64,000 nucleotides of DNA from Chthoniobacter flavus (GTDB lineage Bacteria > Verrucomicrobiota > Verrucomicrobiia > Chthoniobacterales > Chthoniobacteraceae), in the NCBI GenBank assembly GCA_945861435.1, contig CAMAUX010000011.1:1-64000 (forward strand). The letters run 5' to 3'. Positions within the stretch are counted from its first letter, which is position 1; every line of letters starts with the position of its first letter. Under the pieces are notes generated by a model, which was not told where the DNA came from, searched no databases, and saw only the letters and a list, made by a program, of their open reading frames with translations. Shown here in pieces: positions 1-7,728 of this stretch. The position numbers and the translations under genes are program-made.

Positions 1-156
1 TTCTCGGTATGAAGTTGAGAAGCTGCTTGAGAACGATAATGTCGGTGCGGGCTGGTTTTTGGTTCACACCCCTACTGAGTGGTAGGGATCCTTTCTCCAG
101 CCCAACTTTTTTTACCCTGCCACGTCATTCCTATGGGACGGCTGTGAAAGCGGCCC

Positions 157-666
157 ATGCCTGACTCATCCAAAAACCGTGCCATCGTCGGCGAACTCGT
201 CGCCAAAGCCATGCAGGAGCCTGATTTCCGTCAACGCTTCCTCTCCCAACCCGAGGCCGTCCTCACCGAGGCCGGATTCGCTACCGAACCCGGAGTCAAA
301 ATCAGCGTCGTAGAAAACACCAACGGCGCGATCTACGTCGTCCTTCCGGGCGCCGACTTCCACGAACAGGTCAAGGGCCAGCTTCAAGCCGCCATGGGGC
401 GCCTCCAGAACCTGCCCGAAGGCAAGGAAGTCCGCATCGTTCAGAATACCCCCAACCTCCAGTACATCCCCCTGCCAGCGCTCGCAACCACCGACGCCTC
501 GGGCCAGATGAGCGACGAGGCCTTGGAAAGAGTCGCCGGAGGCAAGGGCGGAGGCGGAGGCGAAAGCACCACCACAAGCACCAACTCAGTGCAGAGCGCG
601 GAAGCCGTCACCACCGCCGTAGTCTATCTGGAAGTTGCGGTCGCCGGCGTCGTCGTTGTGACGTAG
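157..666 (+). CDS. NHLP (nitrile hydratase-like leader) family RiPP precursor peptide, proteusin-like
   Basis: 169 aa; nitrile-hydratase-alpha-like leader (ELVAKAMQEPDFRQRFLSQPEAVLTEAG...GVKISVVENTNGAIYVVLP), LSDEAL-like MSDEALERVAGG double-glycine site, then a 40-aa low-complexity Val/Thr/Ser-rich tail; followed by epimerase and NHLM transporters. Confidence 0.9.
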   Translation: MPDSSKNRAIVGELVAKAMQEPDFRQRFLSQPEAVLTEAGFATEPGVKISVVENTNGAIYVVLPGADFHEQVKGQLQAAMGRLQNLPEGKEVRIVQNTPNLQYIPLPALATTDASGQMSDEALERVAGGKGGGGGESTTTSTNSVQSAEAVTTAVVYLEVAVAGVVVVT

Positions 667-681
667 ACCTCGAAGTTTCAC

Positions 682-716
682 ACTCCGCGGGATGCAGTGC
701 ATCCCGCGGAGTTTTT
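682..716 (+). terminator. Intrinsic terminator/attenuator hairpin between precursor and epimerase
   Basis: ACTCCGCGGGATGC-AGT-GCATCCCGCGGAGT, about 14-bp perfect stem with 3-nt loop, followed by TTTTT. Confidence 0.8.
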
Positions 717-820
717 CGTTCGAACCAACGGATTTGGCCCATCCACAGGGCCTGCTCCCTCCCGTACACCTCCTCCCCCGGGGCTCCCTGCAGCACACAT
801 CCAGCACTCCGCCAAGCCCA

Positions 821-2326
821 ATGCCCCTCATCAATCAGTCGGCGCAGGATCACTTTTGGCAACAGCACTACGGCCCCCACTTCGCGCCACTTCTGGACTC
901 TGACAACCCGCCCCCAGAGCAGGCAGCATCCGTGGCACAAACCAAAAGACTGCTGGAGTTCTTCATCGCGGATTCAGAATTCCGCAAAGCCCTTGTCGAC
1001 TCCCCCTCCGAAGCAACACGCTCCCGGGGACTGGCCGCCGATGCACAGGAAGTCCGCCTCCTCTGGGACCTCCCATACGCCACCCTCCAGACCAGCCTCC
1101 GAATTCCCACGCCGCCCTCCGTCCAACTCTACCGCAGCTTCATTCAGGAAAAAATCGCGCACCGCGAAAGACTCCGGGCCCGGGACTGCGCACCGTCGCA
1201 GACGCCTCACCGAAAGTGGCGCGAACGGCAGATCAACCGCTGCTGGACCCAGCTTGGCGAAGGCCGCACGCGCGCCATCATCCATGCGCCCTTCGCCGTC
1301 GAACTCAGCAAGGGCTGTTCCGTGGGTTGCTGGTTTTGTGGAGTCTCCGCTGAGAAAAAGAAGGAGGACTTCCTCTACAACGAAGCCAACACGAAGCTCT
1401 GGCAGGATTCCCTCAGGGCGCTTGGCGAAATCTTCGGCCCGGCAGCCGCCCAGGGCTTCTGCTACTGGGCGACCGACCCTCTGGACAACCCGGACTACGA
1501 GCGCTTCTGCCTCGACTTCGCCCGCATCCTCGGTCGCTTCCCTCAGACCACCACCGCCCAAGCTCAGAAGCACATCCCCCGGGTTCGCGAGCTGCTCAAG
1601 GTCTCCCGTGAACATGGCTGCACGATCAACCGATTCTCCGTCCTGAGCATCGGCGCCTTCCGCAAACTGGTGGAAGCCTTCACCGCGGAGGAACTGCTCT
1701 TCACCGAGCTTGTGACGCAAAACTTCGAGGCAACCATGATGCAGAGCAACTCCGGCCGCGCCCGTGGCTCCGAGAAACTCGCAAAGAAAGCCGAGGCGCT
1801 CCAACTCCAGCACAGCGACGAGGAACCGGGCACCATCGCCTGTGTCTCCGGCTTCCTCCTCAACATGGTCGACCGCAAGGTCAAACTCGTCGCGCCCTGC
1901 CCCTCCTCAGATGAATGGCCCGAAGGCTTCTGGGTTTTTGAGGAGGCCACCTTCTCCAGTGGCGCGGAACTCGGCGCCGTCTGCCAGGCGATGATCAACC
2001 GCCACATGCCCACCTCCCTCCGCCACAACGATCCCGTGGCATTCCGGCCGGACTTCAAGTTCTCCGCAACGGAGGAAGGCTTCACCCTCACCTCCTACTA
2101 CGCCAAGTCCACCCTCGGAAAGATGGAAGCCGGGCAGGAACTCGGTCTCCTCATCGCCGCCAACCAATACGGGGCTGGAGAAATCGCTCTAAGCCTCGAG
2201 CGCAGCCATGGCATCGCTCCGGAACAAACCTACCTCGAACTCAACAGCCTCTTCCAACAGGGCTATCTTCACGAGGAGCCCCGCTTCTTCGCACAAAAAA
2301 GGGAAATACGCGAACAAGCCGTTTAA
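821..2326 (+). CDS. Radical SAM RiPP maturation amino-acid epimerase (PoyD-type)
   Basis: FAVELSKGCSVGCWFCGVSAE contains CxxxCxxC; adjacent to NHLP precursor. The ORF-track start at 692 lies inside the terminator hairpin; in-frame ATG at 821 (MPLINQSAQDHFW) is more plausible. Confidence 0.85.
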   Translation: MPLINQSAQDHFWQQHYGPHFAPLLDSDNPPPEQAASVAQTKRLLEFFIADSEFRKALVDSPSEATRSRGLAADAQEVRLLWDLPYATLQTSLRIPTPPSVQLYRSFIQEKIAHRERLRARDCAPSQTPHRKWRERQINRCWTQLGEGRTRAIIHAPFAVELSKGCSVGCWFCGVSAEKKKEDFLYNEANTKLWQDSLRALGEIFGPAAAQGFCYWATDPLDNPDYERFCLDFARILGRFPQTTTAQAQKHIPRVRELLKVSREHGCTINRFSVLSIGAFRKLVEAFTAEELLFTELVTQNFEATMMQSNSGRARGSEKLAKKAEALQLQHSDEEPGTIACVSGFLLNMVDRKVKLVAPCPSSDEWPEGFWVFEEATFSSGAELGAVCQAMINRHMPTSLRHNDPVAFRPDFKFSATEEGFTLTSYYAKSTLGKMEAGQELGLLIAANQYGAGEIALSLERSHGIAPEQTYLELNSLFQQGYLHEEPRFFAQKREIREQAV

Positions 2327-2461
2327 GCGCGCACCCGGGCTTCCTGCGTCATGAACAAGCCGAGAGGCCAGAACAGGACAACCCTCCCTCTGGCCTTCTC
2401 CGCTCACGCCCCGCACGCCACAAGCAAAGCGGAGATCTCCTGATCCAATCCACACCCGGCT

Positions 2462-4156
2462 GTGACTCCACGCGCTCCTCACCTGCTGCTCCTCGTCCTC
2501 TGCTGCTGCATAGGCGCGGTTTCCCGCTCCATGGCTGAGCCGCCCAGCCGCATCACCTTGGACGAGGCACTGGCCTCCACCCTCAGCCACAACCCAAGCA
2601 TCAAACTGCAGAAAGGCAGCGTCCGCGCAAGCGAAGGCGTCTACAGGCGGGGCGTCGGCCAGTTCGATTTCTCCATCCAGTCCAGCCTGTCCCGGGGCTT
2701 CGTGCGAACCCCCTACCTCAACACCCCACCCACCGAACCGGGCGCACCGAACCCCACCCTCAGCCCGGCTGCAGCTGCGATCCTCGCCGAACTCTACCGC
2801 CTTCAATTCGAGGAATATCGGGCGTCCCAGCTCGCCTACGCGCGGACACCCGTCCTCATGAGCTACAGCGACTCCGTGGGATACAGCCTCGGCGCCACAC
2901 AGCAGTCCCGCTTCGGCCCCACCTTCAACCCCGTCCTCTCCGCACAGCACAGCGACCTCCACTCCAACCCCGACGGCGGTGCCACAGGCTCCATCCAGTT
3001 CAACATCAACATCCCCCTCCTGCGCGGCGCCGGCTATCAGGCCGTCACCGCAAACGAACGCGCCGCCAAGGCCCAGATGCAGGCAGCCCGCGAGACGCTT
3101 ACCCACACCACTTCCCAGCAACTCTACGCCACCACAGCAGCCTACTGGACCGCCCTCGGCGCCGAAAAATCCCTCAACCTCGCCCGCGAAAGCGAACAGC
3201 GCGCCGCCAAACTCGTGGAAGTCACCCAAGCCCTCATCGCAGGGGGCGCCCAGCCGTCCGCACAGCTCCAAAACGTCCAAGCCAACTACGAATCGGCAGG
3301 CGCCATCCGCATCGTCGCCGAACAGGCACTCTCCCAAGCCGTCCAGAACCTCGCCACCGCAATGGGGCTCGACCCGGTCAACCTCGTCGACCCTCCCTTC
3401 CCAACCACGGAATTTCCCCGGACCCAAAAGCCCCCCACCTATTCCAAAGCGCAACTCAGCGATCTGATCGCAGTGGCACTCAACGCACGCGCGGACGTCC
3501 GCGCCGCCCAGCGCTCCATGGAATCCTCCGAAATCCTTGTGGTCGGCGCCAAGAACGGCCTCCTCCCCCAGCTCGACCTTCACCTCAGCATGGGGTTCAA
3601 CGGAGTCTCCCCCGGCTCGCGGTTCCGCCACCACTACGCCTCCGCCACCGACAACCTCGCGGGCCTCAACGTGCTTGGCGTCGTGAGCCTCGAACTCCCC
3701 GTCACCAACAACGCCGCACGCGGCACCTACGAGCAGGCCCTCGGTTCAAGGGACCAGTTCGACGCCTCCCTCACCCAGATCAAAATGCGCATCGGCTCGG
3801 ACACCGTCACCAACGCCCTCGGCGTCGGACGCGCATGGAACGAGCTCTCCAAACGCATCGAGGCCACCGCCAATTACGCCACCGCCGTCGGCAACCAACT
3901 CAAGCTCTTCAAACTGGGAAGCGCCACCCTCGTGGACGTCGTCACCACCCAACAAAATCTCAGCGAAGCCGAACAGAACGAGATCCAAGCCCGCGTGAAC
4001 CTCTTCGTCTCCCTCGCCTCCCTGCGCTTTTCCATCGGCGCACTCAGCGCGGCCACGGACGGCACATTCACCCTCAGCCCGGCGGAGATCTCCAGCGCCC
4101 CACTGCCGTCCACCGCAGCCCAACCAAAGGCGCCCATCCTCAAAACCAAAAGGTAA
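2462..4156 (+). CDS. TolC-family outer membrane efflux protein
   Basis: N-terminal signal-like sequence, ITLDEALASTLSHNPSIKLQ motif, long heptad-rich helices; upstream of HlyD-like gene. Confidence 0.85.
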   Translation: MTPRAPHLLLLVLCCCIGAVSRSMAEPPSRITLDEALASTLSHNPSIKLQKGSVRASEGVYRRGVGQFDFSIQSSLSRGFVRTPYLNTPPTEPGAPNPTLSPAAAAILAELYRLQFEEYRASQLAYARTPVLMSYSDSVGYSLGATQQSRFGPTFNPVLSAQHSDLHSNPDGGATGSIQFNINIPLLRGAGYQAVTANERAAKAQMQAARETLTHTTSQQLYATTAAYWTALGAEKSLNLARESEQRAAKLVEVTQALIAGGAQPSAQLQNVQANYESAGAIRIVAEQALSQAVQNLATAMGLDPVNLVDPPFPTTEFPRTQKPPTYSKAQLSDLIAVALNARADVRAAQRSMESSEILVVGAKNGLLPQLDLHLSMGFNGVSPGSRFRHHYASATDNLAGLNVLGVVSLELPVTNNAARGTYEQALGSRDQFDASLTQIKMRIGSDTVTNALGVGRAWNELSKRIEATANYATAVGNQLKLFKLGSATLVDVVTTQQNLSEAEQNEIQARVNLFVSLASLRFSIGALSAATDGTFTLSPAEISSAPLPSTAAQPKAPILKTKR

Positions 4157-4165
4157 AGGACCCCA

Positions 4166-5431
4166 ATGAGTCCCGATCAATCTACGCTGTTCAGAAAAAA
4201 AACCCTCGAGCGCCTCTCCTCCCCGGAGCAGCTCAACGAGCTCATCCGCATCACGACCCCCATGGGCTGGTTTGCGCTGGGCACCATCGCCGTCGCCCTC
4301 CTCTGCGGCCTCCTCTGGAGCTTTGTCGGCAGCGTGCCCACCACCGTCAACGGCTCCGGCATCCTCCTGCGCGGAGGCAGGACAACCACCGTCGTCGCCC
4401 TCGGCGATGGCCAGATCCAAAAGCTCACCGTGCGCTTCAACGACGAGGTGAAACCCGGCCAGATCCTCGGAACCATCAGCCAGCCCGTGCTTCAGGCCCA
4501 GATCAACGCCCAAAAGGTCATCGTCGAAAACCACCGGCGCAACGCCGCCCTCGTCAAGGAGGACCAGGCCCGCATCCTCACCGAAACACTCCGCCTCCTC
4601 TCCGAGCAGCGCTCCACCGCGGATACGTCGATCAAGGACTACAAGTCCCAGTTCGAAGGCCTCCAAGAAATCGTCCGGGAACAGGAGAAACTCGTGAAGG
4701 ATGGCCTCATCACTCAGGCCACCTACCTCCAGACAAGGTCCCAGCTCAATGCCGCACAACTCGGCTTCCTCAACTCCCAAAACCAACTCGCCCAGCTCAC
4801 CGCCAGCGAGGCGAGAGCCCGGGACGCCGCAGCCCAGGCCCAGTTCATTGCCGACAACGCACTGGCCCAAAGCAGCGAAGTCCTCGCACAGTTCGAAGCT
4901 CAGTTCGATCAAACCTCCCGGATCATCAGCAACTACGAGGGCCGCATCGTCAGCATCGCCGCCTTCGAAGGAATGACCGTCACCGCCGGCTCCACCATCG
5001 CCTCCCTCGAGGCCACAGCCGATAGGATTCAGGCCGTCCTCTATTTCCCACAAGGTCAGGGCAAGTTCGTCACCCAGAACATGGCGGCCCAGATTTCGCC
5101 AAGCACCGCACCCGTGTCTGAATACGGCTTCATCAGAAGCAAGGTCACCTACGTCGGCGAGGTACCCGCCTCCCAGGCCTCCATGCTCGCCCTTCTCCAA
5201 AACCCCACTCTGGTCAGCGCCCTCCTCGCTTCCGGCCCAGTCCTCCACGTGTCCGCAGAACTCGAGCTCGATGAACACACCTTCAGCGGATTCCGATGGT
5301 CCTCCTCCAAGGGGCCCAAACTCAAGATCACCTCCGGCACCCTCGCATCCGCAGAAGTCATCGTGCTCGAACAGCGCCCCATCACCCTCGTGATCCCCCT
5401 GCTCAAGAATCTCTTCGGAGCCACCGACTGA
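4166..5431 (+). CDS. HlyD-like NHLP-system secretion (membrane fusion) protein
   Basis: Single N-terminal TM (GWFALGTIAVALLCGLLWSFVGSVPTTVNGSGIL), coiled coil, biotinyl-lipoyl-like halves; located between TolC and NHLM ABC genes. Confidence 0.85.
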   Translation: MSPDQSTLFRKKTLERLSSPEQLNELIRITTPMGWFALGTIAVALLCGLLWSFVGSVPTTVNGSGILLRGGRTTTVVALGDGQIQKLTVRFNDEVKPGQILGTISQPVLQAQINAQKVIVENHRRNAALVKEDQARILTETLRLLSEQRSTADTSIKDYKSQFEGLQEIVREQEKLVKDGLITQATYLQTRSQLNAAQLGFLNSQNQLAQLTASEARARDAAAQAQFIADNALAQSSEVLAQFEAQFDQTSRIISNYEGRIVSIAAFEGMTVTAGSTIASLEATADRIQAVLYFPQGQGKFVTQNMAAQISPSTAPVSEYGFIRSKVTYVGEVPASQASMLALLQNPTLVSALLASGPVLHVSAELELDEHTFSGFRWSSSKGPKLKITSGTLASAEVIVLEQRPITLVIPLLKNLFGATD

Positions 5432-5433
5432 TC

Positions 5434-7728
5434 ATGGCCACCTCCGGCCCACTCATCGCAGCCCCCCCACCCCAGCCCGCCTCCACCGCGGGCACCCCGG
5501 GGGCAAGCCAGCCACGGCCCCAGCAGCCCCAGCCGCAGCCAGCGCCCGACCCCCAAAAAAAGAAAAACCACCCACGGGTCCACACCCCCACCGTCCTCCA
5601 GATGGAGGCCGTCGAATGCGGCGCCGCAGCCCTCGGCATCATCCTCGCCTACCACCGCAAATGGGTCCCCCTCGAGGAACTGCGCACCCAGTGCGACGTG
5701 TCCCGGGATGGCAGCAAGGCCGTCAACATCGTCAAGGCCGCCCGCCGCTACGGACTCGAAGCCGCCGGCTGGAAAAAGGAGATCCACGAGGTCTTCGACT
5801 TCGCACCGCCCTTCATCGTCTTCTGGGAGTTGAACCACTTCCTCGTCGTCGAAGGCTGGAACAAGGAGCGCGTCTTCCTCAACAACCCCACCCGCGGCCC
5901 CATGTCGGTTCCCATGGAGACCTTCGACAACGGCTTCACCGGCGTCGTCCTCACCTTCAAACCCACGCCGGAATTCACTCCAGGCGGCCATCCCCCGGAC
6001 CTCTACACCAGCCTGCACAGCCGCCTGTCCGGCTCCGAATACGGCCTCCTCTACGTCATCTGCACCGGCCTCGCCCTCCTCGTCCCCGGAATCCTCGCCC
6101 CCACCTACAGCAAGGTCTTCATCGACGACTACCTCGTCCAAGGACTCCGCAGCTGGGTGATTCCCCTGCTCTGGATGATGGGCGCCACCGCCCTCATCCA
6201 AGGCGGCCTCACATGGCTCCAGCGCGCCTACCTCCTCCGCATCCAGACCAAGCTCTCCCTCACCACCTCCGCCCAGTTCTTCTGGCATATCGTCCGCCTC
6301 CCCATGGAGTTCTTCTCCCAGCGCTTCGCGGGCGAGATCGGCAGCCGCGTCGCACTCAACGACCAGGTCGCTGCCCTGCTCTCAGGCCAGCTCGCCACCA
6401 CCATCGTCAACCTCGTCACCATCCTCTTCTACGCCGTCCTCCTCTTCTCCTACGACTGGGTGCTCACCACCCTCGGCGTCACCGTAGCGGTCCTCAACCT
6501 CGTCGCACTCCGCCTCTCCCACCGCGCCACCGTCGACGGCAACCGCAGCCTCCTCCAGGACCAAGGCAAACTCATGGGCACCGCGATGGCCTGCCTCCAA
6601 AGCATCGAGACCATCAAGGCCAGCGGCGGCGAAAACGACGTCTTCGCCCGCTACGCCGGCTACCAGGCCAAGGTCGTCAACACCTCCCAGCCCCTCGGCA
6701 GACTCACCCAGATCGTCGGCAACGTCCCCGGCCTCCTCTCCTCCCTCAACTCCGCCCTCATCCTCACCATCGGCGCCTACCGCGTCATGCAGGGCGATCT
6801 CTCCGTCGGCATGTTCATCGCCTTCCAAGGCCTCATGAACCAGTTCACCAGCCCCTTCTCAGACCTCGTCAACATGGGCGGCACCATCCAGCAACTCCAA
6901 GGCACCGTGAACAGGCTCGACGATGTCCTGCGCGCCAAACTCGACCCCGCCATGACCGACGAGGCCCTCCTGCCCGCACAGGATGACGCCCACTCCGCAC
7001 CCCACGCCAAACTCAGCGGACACCTCGAACTGCGCGGAGTCACCTTCGGCTACAGCCGCCTCAGCCCCCCCCTCCTGCGCGAATTCCACCTCCGCCTCTC
7101 ACCCGGCCAGCGCATCGCCCTCATCGGCTCCAGCGGCTGCGGCAAATCCACCATCACCAACCTCGTGATGAACCTCTACCAACCACTCTCCGGAGAGATC
7201 CTCTTCGATGGCAAACCCCGCAGCGCCATCCCACGCCGAGTCCTCCTGAACTCCCTCGCCTACGTCAGCCAGGACATCACCCTCTTCGACGGCTCCATCA
7301 TGGACAACCTCCGCATGTGGGATGAATCCATCCCCACCGAACAGGTCATCGCCGCCGCCAAGGACGCCTGCATCCACGACGACATCATGGAACGCCAGGG
7401 CGGCTACGACAGCACCGTCGCCGAAGCCGGCGCCAACTTCAGCGGCGGCCAGCGCCAGCGCCTCGAAATCGCACGCGCCCTCGCCATCAACCCCTCCATC
7501 CTCGTCCTCGATGAAGCCACCAGCGCCCTCGATCCTCTCACCGAATTCCAGATCGACTCCAACCTGCGCCGCCGCGGCTGCAGCTGCCTCATCGTCGCCC
7601 ACCGCCTCAGCACCATCCGCGACGCCGACGAGATCATCGTCATGAGCCGGGGCCGCGTCCTGGAACGCGGCACCCACGAGGAAATGAAGAAAGCCATGGG
7701 CCCCTACGCCAGCCTCATTCATGCCTGA
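5434..7728 (+). CDS. NHLM-family ABC transporter with N-terminal C39 peptidase domain
   Basis: C39 motif (TPTVLQMEAVECGAAALGIILAYHRKWVPLEELR), TM region, Walker A GSSGCGKST, signature FSGGQRQRLEIARAL; start at 5434, just after HlyD stop. Confidence 0.92.
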   Translation: MATSGPLIAAPPPQPASTAGTPGASQPRPQQPQPQPAPDPQKKKNHPRVHTPTVLQMEAVECGAAALGIILAYHRKWVPLEELRTQCDVSRDGSKAVNIVKAARRYGLEAAGWKKEIHEVFDFAPPFIVFWELNHFLVVEGWNKERVFLNNPTRGPMSVPMETFDNGFTGVVLTFKPTPEFTPGGHPPDLYTSLHSRLSGSEYGLLYVICTGLALLVPGILAPTYSKVFIDDYLVQGLRSWVIPLLWMMGATALIQGGLTWLQRAYLLRIQTKLSLTTSAQFFWHIVRLPMEFFSQRFAGEIGSRVALNDQVAALLSGQLATTIVNLVTILFYAVLLFSYDWVLTTLGVTVAVLNLVALRLSHRATVDGNRSLLQDQGKLMGTAMACLQSIETIKASGGENDVFARYAGYQAKVVNTSQPLGRLTQIVGNVPGLLSSLNSALILTIGAYRVMQGDLSVGMFIAFQGLMNQFTSPFSDLVNMGGTIQQLQGTVNRLDDVLRAKLDPAMTDEALLPAQDDAHSAPHAKLSGHLELRGVTFGYSRLSPPLLREFHLRLSPGQRIALIGSSGCGKSTITNLVMNLYQPLSGEILFDGKPRSAIPRRVLLNSLAYVSQDITLFDGSIMDNLRMWDESIPTEQVIAAAKDACIHDDIMERQGGYDSTVAEAGANFSGGQRQRLEIARALAINPSILVLDEATSALDPLTEFQIDSNLRRRGCSCLIVAHRLSTIRDADEIIVMSRGRVLERGTHEEMKKAMGPYASLIHA

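Noticed and set aside
2189-3634. 481-aa minus-strand ORF opposite TolC
   Set aside because: Same antisense artefact; no recognisable motifs, opposite a clear TolC gene.
5616-6986. 456-aa plus ORF rich in Arg/His/Pro inside the NHLM transporter
   Set aside because: Frame-shifted reading of the C39/ABC gene; composition is the usual +1/+2 artefact.
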